Assembly: GCF_023630255.1 (NCBI RefSeq)
Contig: NZ_JALPRS010000001.1
Location: 1,426,001-1,490,000 of the forward strand
Source of the DNA: Pontibacter deserti
GTDB lineage: Bacteria > Bacteroidota > Bacteroidia > Cytophagales > Hymenobacteraceae
Direction of reading: 5' to 3'
Length of the DNA: 64,000 nucleotides
Under the pieces are notes generated by a model. It was not told the DNA's origin, did not search any database, and saw nothing but the letters and a program-made list of their open reading frames with translations. Both the position numbers and the translations under genes were made by a program. How positions within the stretch are numbered: the stretch's first letter is position 1; each line of letters begins with the position of its first letter. Of the stretch, positions 1-8,569 are shown in pieces.

Positions 1-579
1 TGCTGTCATGATACCACGCATGTTCGGAATACGAGGCTCCGACATAGGCTGCTGTGCGCTGGCTACAAATGGCAGTTTTACTTCTACCACTTCTTTACCG
101 CCTTCAATCTCGCGCTCCAAGCGAGCTGTGCTGTCGTCAACCAAGTCCAGTTTAAATGCCGGTGTGATAGACGGAATGCCCAGCATCTCGCCTACCATGT
201 TGTGTACCTGAAAGCCGTTATAGTCGATAGACTCTTTGCCCATCAGGATGATATCGTAGTTGTTCTGCTTGGCGATAGCCGCGATCTGCTGCGCTACAAA
301 GAAAGCATCTTTAGGGTGCGCGTTAACACGGATAGCGTCGTCGGCGCCAATAGCAAGCGCTTTACGGATGTTTGGCTCAGCATCGGCCTCACCTACGTTT
401 AGTACCGTAACAGTACCGCCTTTCGCTTCTTTCAACTCAATAGCGCGGGTAAGTGCGTACTCATCCCAAGGATTGATCACGAACTGTACGCCATTCTTAT
501 CAAACGACTTGTTGTCGCCGGAAAAGTTAATTTTGGAAGTTGTATCCGGAACGTTACTGATGCAAACTAATATTTTCAT
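1..579 (-). CDS. etfB: Electron transfer flavoprotein beta subunit (3' end beyond window)
   Basis: EtfB, together with EtfA, forms the FAD/AMP-binding heterodimer that carries electrons from acyl-CoA and related dehydrogenases to the quinone pool. The 193 residues visible begin MKILVCISNVPDTTSKI and continue with NPWDEYALTRAIELKE, NVGEADAEPNIRKALAIGAD and a GKESIDYNGFQV segment, all typical of the nucleotide-binding alpha/beta fold of the ETF beta family. The start is the ATG at 577-579. The reading frame is still open at base 1, so the C-terminus, and probably etfA further on, lies outside the window. It is divergent from the TPR gene at 647. Family identity is confident; the specific dehydrogenase partners cannot be told from here. 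Confidence 0.93.
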   Translation of the reverse strand, partial: MKILVCISNVPDTTSKINFSGDNKSFDKNGVQFVINPWDEYALTRAIELKEAKGGTVTVLNVGEADAEPNIRKALAIGADDAIRVNAHPKDAFFVAQQIAAIAKQNNYDIILMGKESIDYNGFQVHNMVGEMLGIPSITPAFKLDLVDDSTARLEREIEGGKEVVEVKLPFVASAQQPMSEPRIPNMRGIMTA

Positions 580-605
580 ATGCGAAATGTTAGCTTATTA
601 AAGGT

Positions 606-613
606 TAAATTTG
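606..613 (+). promoter_or_regulatory. Candidate Bacteroidota -7 promoter element for the TPR gene
   Basis: TAAATTTG matches the TAnnTTTG -7 consensus of Bacteroidota and lies 33 bases before the ATG at 647. No clear TTTG -33 box was identified, so this rests on one element only. Confidence 0.4.
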
Positions 614-646
614 TTGCGAAGTTAGTTAAAATATAGCCAAATCGAA

Positions 647-979
647 ATGTCACAAGATAGAATAGCACAGCTTCATAAATTTCTGGAAGAAGACCCGAAT
701 GATCCCTTCACGATCTATGCCCTGGCCATGGAATATAGACCAACAGACAGGGAAAAAGCACTCTCTTACTACACGCAACTCCTGACCGAGCATGAACGAT
801 ACGTGGGTACGTATTACCACGCAGCTAAGCTGTACGAAGAGTTGGGACAAAACGACGAAGCAGAACGCATCTATAAAAAAGGAATGCTGATCAGCAGGCA
901 GGAAGGTAACCTGCACGCCTTCTCAGAATTGCAGCAAGCTTACAACAAGCTGATGGGCCTTGATTACGAAGATGACTAA
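647..979 (+). CDS. Small tetratricopeptide-repeat protein
   Basis: A 110-residue cytoplasmic protein made almost wholly of helical TPR-like pairs. A first unit starts near residue 9 (FLEEDPNDPFTIYALAMEY). A second follows around residues 34-68 (ALSYYTQLL, then HAAKLYEELGQNDEAERIY) and a last helix carries FSELQQAYNKL. TPRs are protein-interaction scaffolds; no catalytic domain, signal peptide or membrane segment is present. It is a single-gene unit between divergent etfB and a convergent terminator hairpin at 1097-1130. Its partner cannot be told from the sequence. Small TPR proteins of this type are common in Bacteroidota. Confidence 0.85.
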   Translation: MSQDRIAQLHKFLEEDPNDPFTIYALAMEYRPTDREKALSYYTQLLTEHERYVGTYYHAAKLYEELGQNDEAERIYKKGMLISRQEGNLHAFSELQQAYNKLMGLDYEDD

Positions 980-1096
980 ACTGCCGGCTGCATGTATCAA
1001 AAATAGTATGCATGCAGCATATTTCCAAACTATACTTATATAACTTGTATAAGGTGGTTTTGTTATGATTTAAATCTTTTCTAAGTTATAAACCAA

Positions 1097-1130
1097 AAGA
1101 GCAGCCTTAAACCAGCTGCTCTTCTTTTTA
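1097..1130. terminator. Bidirectional intrinsic terminator
   Basis: A 9-bp perfect stem (AAGAGCAGC / GCTGCTCTT) with a 9-base loop is followed by CTTTTT on the plus strand and preceded by AAAA, so it can work on both strands. It lies between two convergent genes. Confidence 0.8.
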
Positions 1131-1144
1131 TCTTAAACTATAGC

Positions 1145-1441
1145 TTACCCGCAAACGTGCTCCAGGAACCTTACTTTGGTGCTGCCGGGCACTAACTTCA
1201 AACCCTTCGGGATGCCGTGGTGAGAGTCTTTGTAGTGGTTGGTGAACCATACTTTGTAGCTATCTTCGTCGGTCCAGTAGGTCATCAGCCAGATTTCATT
1301 TTCATTTTCCTGCGGGTACATTACCTCCAGTTTCAGAAAACCTTTTTCCTTATCAACCATGTGCGGCCTGTTCTTAAAGGCTTCTCTCACTTCTGCGGCC
1401 ATGTCGTTGGCTATGGTAAACGTACTCAGTGCTATAAACAT
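1145..1441 (-). CDS. Antibiotic biosynthesis monooxygenase (ABM) superfamily protein, heme-monooxygenase-like
   Basis: A 98-residue single ferredoxin-like alpha+beta domain of the ABM family, which includes heme-degrading IsdG/HmoA proteins and quinol monooxygenases. The segment FKNRPHMVDKEKGFLKLEV (residues about 22-40) resembles the NRPHxVDxxxGF stretch of HmoA/HmoB-like heme monooxygenases, and WLMTYWTDEDSYKVWF (about 51-66) is the usual second beta-strand and helix. The protein is cytoplasmic, with no signal peptide. The start is the ATG at 1441. Neighbours do not indicate iron metabolism, so heme degradation is a family-based suggestion only. Confidence 0.75.
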   Translation of the reverse strand: MFIALSTFTIANDMAAEVREAFKNRPHMVDKEKGFLKLEVMYPQENENEIWLMTYWTDEDSYKVWFTNHYKDSHHGIPKGLKLVPGSTKVRFLEHVCG

Positions 1442-1570
1442 AATCAGTTCTTAAACGGCTGATGATAGTGCAACCAGCCGGAGTTTCAATCTATAAATTC
1501 TTTAAAATTAAGGAAAATCTGCCAGAACACGTACTTTAGTTCGGTTAACTATAGTTCTCATGAGATGTAA

Positions 1571-1815
1571 AACCCACCCCTGCCCCTCCCAAGAGGGGAT
1601 TTTGGCTATAGTTATAGTTGGCATTATAGTTCGTAGTATATTATCACTGGCGCGGGTTTATAACCGCTGTTCTTCGCGATTTGTAATATGACTGGACGAA
1701 AGGCACAACTATAGTTTGACACTAGTCACAGATACCAGACTTGATTTGGAAAGAAGACGCTCTCGCAACATACTAAGGTTAATTCCCCTCCTTGGAGGTA
1801 TTAGGGATGGGTTCA
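1571..1815. repeat. Extragenic G/C-cluster repeat in two opposite copies
   Basis: The 452-base space between the ABM gene and pyc (1442-1893) holds two copies of a CCCCTCC-type extragenic motif in opposite orientation. One is at 1571-1600 (AACCCACCCCTGCCCCTCCC followed by AAGAGGGGAT). The other is at about 1783-1815 (TTCCCCTCCTTGGAGG followed by a GGGATGGGTT-like end). Two perfect AACTATAGTT palindromes lie at 1547-1556 and 1707-1716. I see no gene here. Confidence 0.6.
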
Positions 1816-1841
1816 AACCTACAGCACCAACTATAAAACAA

Positions 1842-1868
1842 AGAGCCGCCCGATATACAGGCGGCTCT
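1842..1868 (-). terminator. Intrinsic terminator of pyc
   Basis: A perfect 9-bp stem (AGAGCCGCC / GGCGGCTCT) with a 9-base loop sits just past the pyc stop codon. On the minus strand it is followed by the U-rich TTTGTTTTAT. Confidence 0.8.
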
Positions 1869-1893
1869 ACAGTTCTGAACAATAAAAAATATC

Positions 1894-4800
1894 TTAAGAT
1901 AAGGTCAGCACCAGGTCGTCGGTATTTACCAAAGAGCCTTCAGCCAGGTGTATAGCGGAGATCATGGTGTCTGCCGAGGCAGTTATAGTTGTCTCCATTT
2001 TCATGGCTTCAATTACAAACAGCGGTGTGTTCTTTTTAACCGGCTTTTCTTTCTCCACCAGTATTTTAGACAGTAGCCCTTGCAGTGGTGCCCCAACCTG
2101 CTTCGGGTTAGCTTTATCTACTTTCTGGTGCTCTACTTTTTCTACCTTCACCGACTTATCGCGCACATCAATGTTACGGGTTTGTCCATTCAGTTTAAAG
2201 AACACAGTACGCATACCGTCTTCATTCACGTGCCCCAGCGACTGGTATTTTATCACGATAGATTTACCGCGGGCAATGTCAATAATGGCTTCCTCGCCTG
2301 GCTGGAAACCATAGAAGAACAAGCGTGTTGGTATTTTAGATACATCACCATATTGCTCCAGGTGCTTATGGTAACCTTCGTATACTTTCGGGTACAGCTG
2401 GTAACTCAGGAAGTCGGTATACTTGGTATGATCTCCGAACTTCTGCTGAAAAGCTGCAAATTCACCTTCCAGATCAATTGGTGCCAGGTGCTCGTTTGGC
2501 CGGTCGGTAAACGGTTTCTCATCTTTCAGGATGATCTTCTGCAACTTTTTCGGGAACCCTCCTACTGGCTGGCCCAGCTCTCCTTTAAAGAACGACTGCA
2601 CTGACTCCGGGAACGAGATCTCATCGCCGCGCTCCAGTACATCCACGGTGGTCAGGTTATTGGCTACTAAGTATAAAGCCATATCCCCTACAACTTTTGA
2701 GCTTGGCGTTACTTTAACCACATCACCGAACAGTGCATTTACTTCGGCGTAAGTTTCTTTTATAGTTTCCCACTTGTCGCCTAAACCCAGTGCATTTGCC
2801 TGCGGACGAAGGTTGGAGTACTGCCCTCCCGGAATCTCGTGGTGGTATACTTCAGCGGTACCTGCTTTCAGATCAGATTCAAACGGATAATAATATTCAC
2901 GTACTGTTTCCCAATAGTTGGAGTGGCGGTTCAGGCTTTGCTGGTCGAACTCGCGGTGGCGCTCCTGGAAACGCATCGCCTCCACCATAGAGTTAAAGTT
3001 AGGCTGTGACGTTAAGCCCGACATAGATCCCAGAGCCACATCCACCACATCAACTCCAGCTTCAATTGCCTTTAAATAAGTAGCTGATTGTATGGATGAT
3101 GTATCGTGCGTATGCAAGTGAATCGGTAAGCTTATGGTGTCACGTAGCGCTTCAACAAGCACCTGTGCTGCATATGGTTTCAACAGACCAGCCATGTCTT
3201 TAATACACAGAATATGGGCACCGCTGTCTTCAATCTGCTTAGCCAGTTGCAGGTAATAGTCCAGGTTATACTTTGTTTTCGATGGATCAAGTATATCGCC
3301 GGTATAGCAAATAGCCACCTCTGCAAGGCCCTGTGTACGCTTGCGCACAAAGTTGATGCACGGCTCCATGCTCTTCATCCAGTTCAGCGAGTCGAAGATG
3401 CGGAAAATGTCTACCCCTGTCTCCCACGACTTTTCTACAAAAGACTCGATCAGGTTATCCGGGTATGCTTTATAGCCAACACCATTCGAGCCACGGATGA
3501 GCATTTGCAGCAGGATGTTCGGGATTGCTTTGCGTATCTGTGCCAGGCGGTCCCAAGGGTCTTCGTGTAGAAAGCGCAGGCACACATCAAATGTAGCACC
3601 GCCCCATACTTCCATACTAAAGGTTTGCGGATTATCTTTGGCAAAGGCCTCAGCCACCTTCATGATATCAAAGGTACGCATGCGCGTTGCCAGCAGCGAT
3701 TGGTGTGCGTCCCGGAAAGTGGTATCGGTATAGTGTATCTGCTTATCGTTACGGAGCCATTTCGAGAACTCTTCAGGCCCCAGTTGTGTGAGCAGATCTT
3801 TAGTGCCCGGCTGGTACACCTTGTTCAGGTTAAAACCGTGATAATCTGGTTTGGTAAGTATACGGTCTTTGTCCACTTTTTTGATATCCGGGTTACCGTT
3901 CACTATAGTTTCAGCCAGGAAGCCCAGCATTTTGGTAGCACGGTCCTGCGGCTTTTTAAATATGAACAGTTCCTGGTGGTTCTTTACAAAATCAACCGTT
4001 GCATCTCCTGAAATAAAGACCGGGTGGTTAATGATATTTTGCAGGAACTGGATATTGTGTTTCACCCCACGGATTCGGAACTCGTCCAGCGTACGCGACA
4101 TCTTCATGGCGGCGTGCTTCAGGGTAGGTGCCTGCGCCGATACTTTTACCAGCAGCGAATCGAAGAACGGACTCACCTTTGCTCCCTGGTACACACTACC
4201 CTGGTCCAGGCGAATACCAAAACCTCCGGCGCTGCGGTAAGCGATGATAGTACCGTAATCCGGTTTAAAATCTTGTTCCGGGTCTTCGGTGGTTATGCGG
4301 CACTGTATGGCAACCCCATTGGCACGCACAATATCGTTAGGGCCCAACTGTACTTCTTCGTGATCTAAACGGTACCCATCGGCAATAAAGATCTGCGTCT
4401 TTATCAGGTCAATGCCTGTGATCATTTCGGTTACCGTGTGCTCTACCTGTATGCGCGGGTTTACTTCTATAAAGAAGATGTTGTTGGTATGCGGCTCCAC
4501 CAGGAACTCCACTGTACCAACGTTATTATAGTTTACTGCCGAGCAGATCTTAATAGCATAGTCGTATAGTTTATGGCGTGTTTCCCTGTTCAGGCTGATT
4601 GCCGGCGCAACCTCTACTACCTTCTGGAAACGGCGCTGCACAGAACAGTCGCGCTCGAAAAGGTGCGTGATGTTGCCATAGTTGTCGGCCACGATCTGTA
4701 CTTCGATGTGCTTCGGGTTCTCCACGTATTTCTCCAGAAATAGCGTATCGTCACCGAAAGCCTTCAGAGCTTCATTCTTTGCTTCAAAAAAGCCTTTTTC

Positions 4801-5337
4801 CAGTTGCTCATCATCCCTGATCACGCGCATACCACGGCCACCACCACCGGCAGCAGCTTTCAGCATCAGCGGGTAACCAATACGGTGCGCTTCTTCCAGG
4901 GCAGTTTCATATGTGTTCAGGTCCAGGTCGTTGCTCTGTATGATGGGCACTTCACAGCTTACGGCTACTTTTTTTGCAGCTATTTTATCACCAAGCGAGG
5001 CCATTACCTGCGGTTTTGGGCCAATAAATTTTATCCCGTTATCGGCGCAGCGCTGCGAGAAATGCTGGTTCTCAGACAGGAAACCATAGCCCGGGTGAAT
5101 GGCATCTACGTCGTTCTCTTTGGCTATCTTAATGATGGCATCGATGTCTAAGTATGGCTGCAGGGGCTGGTTATCTTTACCAACCTGGTAGGCTTCGTCG
5201 GCTTTGTAGCGGTGCAGCGAATAACGGTCTTCGTAGGTATAAATGGCAACCGTTTTAATACCAAGTTCGGTGCAGGCACGCAATACACGTATGGCAATCT
5301 CGCCGCGGTTAGCAACAAGTACTTTTTTTATGTTCAT
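1894..5337 (-). CDS. pyc: Pyruvate carboxylase
   Basis: Biotin-dependent carboxylation of pyruvate to oxaloacetate, the main anaplerotic step. At 1147 residues it has the normal length of the single-chain enzyme. The order is: biotin carboxylase with ATP-grasp (about 1-450; VLVANRGEIAIRVLRAC, GGGGRGMR, FIEVNPRIQVEHTVTE); carboxyltransferase (about 520-830; TDTTFRDAHQSLLATRMRT, LHTHDTSS); the PC-type allosteric/linker region; and a C-terminal biotinyl domain with EAMKMET, the biotinylated lysine being about residue 1113. I chose the ATG at 5335-5337 because MNIKKVLVANRGEIA is the family's N-terminus; the frame extends 48 codons upstream without family similarity. It stands alone with its own terminator. 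Confidence 0.97.
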   Translation of the reverse strand: MNIKKVLVANRGEIAIRVLRACTELGIKTVAIYTYEDRYSLHRYKADEAYQVGKDNQPLQPYLDIDAIIKIAKENDVDAIHPGYGFLSENQHFSQRCADNGIKFIGPKPQVMASLGDKIAAKKVAVSCEVPIIQSNDLDLNTYETALEEAHRIGYPLMLKAAAGGGGRGMRVIRDDEQLEKGFFEAKNEALKAFGDDTLFLEKYVENPKHIEVQIVADNYGNITHLFERDCSVQRRFQKVVEVAPAISLNRETRHKLYDYAIKICSAVNYNNVGTVEFLVEPHTNNIFFIEVNPRIQVEHTVTEMITGIDLIKTQIFIADGYRLDHEEVQLGPNDIVRANGVAIQCRITTEDPEQDFKPDYGTIIAYRSAGGFGIRLDQGSVYQGAKVSPFFDSLLVKVSAQAPTLKHAAMKMSRTLDEFRIRGVKHNIQFLQNIINHPVFISGDATVDFVKNHQELFIFKKPQDRATKMLGFLAETIVNGNPDIKKVDKDRILTKPDYHGFNLNKVYQPGTKDLLTQLGPEEFSKWLRNDKQIHYTDTTFRDAHQSLLATRMRTFDIMKVAEAFAKDNPQTFSMEVWGGATFDVCLRFLHEDPWDRLAQIRKAIPNILLQMLIRGSNGVGYKAYPDNLIESFVEKSWETGVDIFRIFDSLNWMKSMEPCINFVRKRTQGLAEVAICYTGDILDPSKTKYNLDYYLQLAKQIEDSGAHILCIKDMAGLLKPYAAQVLVEALRDTISLPIHLHTHDTSSIQSATYLKAIEAGVDVVDVALGSMSGLTSQPNFNSMVEAMRFQERHREFDQQSLNRHSNYWETVREYYYPFESDLKAGTAEVYHHEIPGGQYSNLRPQANALGLGDKWETIKETYAEVNALFGDVVKVTPSSKVVGDMALYLVANNLTTVDVLERGDEISFPESVQSFFKGELGQPVGGFPKKLQKIILKDEKPFTDRPNEHLAPIDLEGEFAAFQQKFGDHTKYTDFLSYQLYPKVYEGYHKHLEQYGDVSKIPTRLFFYGFQPGEEAIIDIARGKSIVIKYQSLGHVNEDGMRTVFFKLNGQTRNIDVRDKSVKVEKVEHQKVDKANPKQVGAPLQGLLSKILVEKEKPVKKNTPLFVIEAMKMETTITASADTMISAIHLAEGSLVNTDDLVLTLS

Positions 5338-5692
5338 ATAAGGTGAGATGAATGTATAAGTAAAATCAGATCCTTCCGTGCCACCATTATGATAGCACAA
5401 TTTGCATTTATAAGAACGTTCAATGTGATTTCTATACTTACTCCCGGGTTGAAGTAACTTGACCTGTAGCCCGTTCGGCACCCGTTAATACCGAAAAATT
5501 ATAGATAAGGTTATAATTCAATTTTGACTATATTATTAAAGTATAAAGTACGGTTTTAACTCACCGTTTTGGGCTAGGTTATACTTCAATTGGAAGGGAA
5601 GAAAATATATTCAAAGTATAGTTGCAGCTAAGTTCAGAATAGCAGATGCAATGTATTGCTGGCATTTAACAGGTGTTCCGTATCTTTGACTG
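5338..5692. other. Divergent intergenic region pyc / DUF2279 gene
   Basis: About 355 AT-rich bases upstream of both genes. No open frame or RNA is recognised. The only signal I can name is the TATCTTTG element listed separately; the pyc promoter was not located. Confidence 0.5.
5681..5688 (+). promoter_or_regulatory. Candidate -7 element directly at the start of the DUF2279 gene
   Basis: TATCTTTG fits TAnnTTTG exactly and lies only 4 bases before the ATG at 5693. A TTG-containing upstream element sits 22 bases earlier (5656-5658). Transcription would then start at or very near the ATG, suggesting a leaderless mRNA. Confidence 0.45.
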
Positions 5693-6601
5693 ATGCTGAA
5701 ACAACTGGCTATACTTTCGTTTCTGATTTGTTTGCTACTAAGGGTAAACATAGTAGCTGCTACAACTATAGCTACGCCAGATTCAAACCAGGTTCATAAT
5801 CAAAAACTGTTGCTGCTCGGAGCTGGTTTTATGGTGGGTTATTCGGCTATGCTTGTCGGGCTAAATAATGCCTGGTATGCAGAGCAGGAACGTACAGATT
5901 TCCATTTTTTTAACGATAACAGCCAGTGGCGACAGGTAGATAAGGCTGGGCATTTCTGGGGAGCTTTTCACCAGAGCCGTGCCGGTATAGATATGCTGCG
6001 CTGGGCCGGTGTACCAGACAAAAAAGCTATACTTTACGGAGGCTTGTTGGGTGTGGTATTACAAACGCCTGTTGAAGTTTTTGATGGTTACCAGAAAGAT
6101 TACGGTGCTTCGGTGGGTGATCTGGTTGCCAACACAGCTGGCTCAGCGGCTATAGTGGCCCAGGAACTGGCCTGGCGCGAAGTCCGCATCATGCCCAAGT
6201 ATAGTTTCCATAAAACCCGCTACGCTGCCGAACGGCCTAATGTATTGGGAAAAAGCCTGGCGGAACAGGCCTTGAAAGATTATAATGGACAAACCTACTG
6301 GCTTTCTGTAAATGTAGGTGATTTTCTGCCGGAGCAGAGCCGGTACCCAAAGTGGTTAAGTATAGCAGTCGGGTATGGTGCAGAGGAAGTGGTATACAAC
6401 CACGAGGCTACCAACTATAATTTAGGCTTTGATGCGCACCGGCAATTTTACCTGAGCCCAGACCTGAACCTGCTACACTTTAAAGGAAGAAGTAAAATTC
6501 TGAATACAGCTTTGTATGTGCTTAGTATAGTTAAAGTGCCTGCGCCTACGCTGGAGTATAATCGCAAGAATGGGTTTAAATTTCATAGCCTATACTTCTA
6601 G
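5693..6601 (+). CDS. DUF2279 family exported protein
   Basis: A 302-residue protein with an N-terminal hydrophobic segment (residues 1-24, QLAILSFLICLLLRVNIVAA) that looks like a signal peptide or anchor. A second hydrophobic stretch follows (LLLLGAGFMVGYSAMLVGL, about 39-57). The conserved core DKAGHFWGAFHQSRAG (about 84-99), GGLLGVVLQTPVEVFDGYQ and YGASVGDLVANTAGS matches the DUF2279 family, whose Gly/Asp-rich motifs recall small envelope proteins such as YfiM. The C-terminal half (LSVNVGDFLPEQSRYPKWL, FYLSPDLNLLHFKGRSK) is also typical. Function is unknown, though an envelope location is likely. The same strand continues to the Smr protein 69 bases downstream. Confidence 0.8.
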   Translation: MLKQLAILSFLICLLLRVNIVAATTIATPDSNQVHNQKLLLLGAGFMVGYSAMLVGLNNAWYAEQERTDFHFFNDNSQWRQVDKAGHFWGAFHQSRAGIDMLRWAGVPDKKAILYGGLLGVVLQTPVEVFDGYQKDYGASVGDLVANTAGSAAIVAQELAWREVRIMPKYSFHKTRYAAERPNVLGKSLAEQALKDYNGQTYWLSVNVGDFLPEQSRYPKWLSIAVGYGAEEVVYNHEATNYNLGFDAHRQFYLSPDLNLLHFKGRSKILNTALYVLSIVKVPAPTLEYNRKNGFKFHSLYF

Positions 6602-6670
6602 GCCAAACTATAGTAGCTTATACTTGTTCAACATCCGTAAATAGAACATAACAAACAGATTAAATAAACT

Positions 6671-7624
6671 ATGAACGTAGGAGACCGTGTGCGACTGATG
6701 TCAGGTCGTGAGGAAGGCATAATTACCAGAATACTGGATAATAATATAGTTGAAGTAGCTATTGACAACGATTTTACCATACCCGTGGCCCGCCGTGAGA
6801 TAGTGGTGATAGCTGCGGAAGAAAACAAGTATATGCGCACCGATGATGTGGTAGAGGCGCCGGTTCGTAAAGCGCCACCATCACCGGTATTAGCTGAAAA
6901 AGGCATTTACCTGGCTATGGTGCATCAGTCGGAAGAATTGCTGGCTGCAACTATAGTTAATAACACCGATTACGATGTGTTGTTTACTACCGGTGAGGAG
7001 CGCAACAACCAGTACCGCGGCCTGCAAAACGATAAGCTGGCACCAAAGACCACACGCGTTATCTCGCATTATCATCTGAAGGATTTTGAAAAATGGCCAA
7101 GCCTGGTGGTACAGTTCCTGCAGCACCGGAATGGCGCTCCTGCCCTATTTGAGCCGGTAACCAAGCGTGTGCAGTTCAGAGCTAACTCTTTTTACAAGAG
7201 CAAAAAAACAGCCCCGGTCATCAACAAGGAAGCTTACCTGTTCCAGCTCGATACAAAGCCAACTATAGTTGACACAGACAAAATCAAAGAACAGCTTGCC
7301 GAAAAGCCGGAACAAACAACTGAAAACTATAAGCTACAGGCACCAGAGCACGAAGTAGACCTGCATATCGAAAAACTGACTGAAGATTATAGCGGCATGA
7401 GCAATAGCGCGATGCTAAAACTGCAGCTCGACCGCTTTCAGGACGCATTGGACAGAGCGATGGCAGCCAATATGCACGAGATCGTGTTTATCCACGGGGC
7501 CGGCAACGGTGTACTCCGCAAAGAGATCCAGAAAATACTCAGCCGCACACCGGGCATTAAATTCTTCGAAGATGCCCGTAAAGAGAAATTCGGCTATGGA
7601 GCCACGTTGGTAAGGCTGAAGTAA
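6671..7624 (+). CDS. DUF2027 domain protein with C-terminal Smr domain
   Basis: 317 residues. The N-terminus (MNVGDRVRLMSGREEGIITR) is a small SH3-like beta-barrel. The middle part (about 75-190, IYLAMVHQSEELLAATIVNNT) is the DUF2027 domain. The C-terminus has an Smr domain: EVDLHIEKL (the LDLHG-like motif), HEIVFIHGAGNGVLRKEI (the HGxGxGxLR nucleic-acid/nuclease motif) and FGYGATLVRL. Smr domains bind or nick DNA or RNA, for example on collided ribosomes. In this motif LDLHG reads VDLHI, so nuclease activity is not assured. It is cytoplasmic with no signal peptide. The gene contains two in-frame AACTATAGTT palindromes (6949-6958, 7261-7270). Confidence 0.88.
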   Translation: MNVGDRVRLMSGREEGIITRILDNNIVEVAIDNDFTIPVARREIVVIAAEENKYMRTDDVVEAPVRKAPPSPVLAEKGIYLAMVHQSEELLAATIVNNTDYDVLFTTGEERNNQYRGLQNDKLAPKTTRVISHYHLKDFEKWPSLVVQFLQHRNGAPALFEPVTKRVQFRANSFYKSKKTAPVINKEAYLFQLDTKPTIVDTDKIKEQLAEKPEQTTENYKLQAPEHEVDLHIEKLTEDYSGMSNSAMLKLQLDRFQDALDRAMAANMHEIVFIHGAGNGVLRKEIQKILSRTPGIKFFEDARKEKFGYGATLVRLK

Positions 7625-7629
7625 GAGTT

Positions 7630-7790
7630 AGAGAGTTTAGGAGTTGATGAAGTTAGAAATTTAAAGGCAACTCTTTTTTGTCATTCCAAACGCAGTGAGA
7701 AATCTGGAACTACCAGTGTATTAGGTCCCAGATTTCTCGCGTTACTCGAAATAACAAGAATAATATTACCCCTAATTCCTAAACTCTCAA
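7630..7790. repeat. Nested palindromic extragenic element before rnpB
   Basis: An outer inverted pair, AGAGAGTTTAGGAGTT (7630-7645) and its near-complement around 7773-7790 (14 of 16 bases), encloses an inner inverted pair at 7679-7710 and 7724-7760. The inner pair is built on TGTCATTCC...GAGAAATCTGG and its complement. The inner unit recurs in diverged form at 49099-49183. No gene lies here. Confidence 0.7.
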
Positions 7791-7819
7791 ACTCTGTAAC
7801 TCCTAAACTAAAAAAGCCT

Positions 7820-7827
7820 TACTTTTG
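7820..7827 (+). promoter_or_regulatory. Candidate rnpB promoter (-7 element)
   Basis: TACTTTTG fits TAnnTTTG and would start transcription near 7834, just before the first RNase P helix. No convincing -33 box was found. Confidence 0.5.
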
Positions 7828-7835
7828 TAATCTAT

Positions 7836-8242
7836 AAAAGAGAAAACAGCAAGCCGTCTTATCGCCGCGAAGCAATTCGGGGAGGAAAGTCCGGGCAACG
7901 CAGAGCATCCTGCTTCCTAACGGGAAGGGTCTGTTTTGGAGACGAACCAGATACAGCCAGTGCCACAGAAAATTACCGCCAGCAGCAATGCTGGTAAGGG
8001 TGAAAAGGTGCGGTAAGAGCGCACCAGCGGTTGGGTGACCAGTCCGGCTGGGTAAACCTCAGGAGTTGAAAGACCAAATAGGCCGGCAGCGTCTTGCTTC
8101 GGCGAGACTAAGGGCTGCTCGTCCGATGTCGGTGGGTAGGTCGATGGAGCCTGTGCGCGAGTGCAGGCCTAGATAAATGATAAGACGCACGCTTTCGGGC
8201 GGAGCGACAGAACCCGGCTTACAGGCTTGCTGCTACTCTTTT
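7836..8242 (+). ncRNA. rnpB: RNase P RNA component, bacterial class A
   Basis: The catalytic RNA of RNase P, which trims tRNA 5' leaders. The conserved core is plain: GAGGAAAGTCCGGGC near 7880, a GTGCCACAGAAA block (7960s), the GGTAAGGGTGAAAAGGTGCG stretch, and the universal AGATAAATGATAAGACGC, GACAGAACCCGGCTTA end at about 8170-8221. Helix P1 closes the molecule: CAGCAAGCC near 7847-7855 pairs with GGCTTGCTG at 8224-8232, followed by CTCTTTTTATA as a termination signal. The exact ends are estimated from P1 and the promoter. Confidence 0.95.
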
Positions 8243-8569
8243 TATAGTTTCCTACCTGCTCCTGTTTACTTTTATACTTCCAGGAGCTAACCATCAGCCT
8301 TTAATGACGGCGATGGCACCTCTACCCCATCAAAGATACTTGTATAAGTATACCCTCCCCGGCTATAACCTTAAGAACAGAAATTTACTTTAGATAGATA
8401 ATGCTTTTGTAGTATAATAAAGCTAGATCAACCGTACTTATAATAAGTAAAAACTTGGCATGACATTTAGCTTACAAAGTATTTTCAGAATAAGCCAAAT
8501 GAGGCCAATACACAGGTTTTAGATGAGGCATTTTGCCTGCCATAACTATAAAGATTACTTTTATACCTG
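8243..8569. other. Intergenic region rnpB / MBL lipoprotein gene
   Basis: About 327 bases with no recognisable gene, RNA or clear promoter consensus. It contains scattered TATACTT and AACTATA heptamers only. Confidence 0.5.

Noticed and set aside
5338-5481. N-terminal extension of pyruvate carboxylase by 48 codons
   Set aside because: The extra residues are Cys/Lys-rich and unlike the family; the ATG at 5337 begins exactly at the conserved N-terminus.
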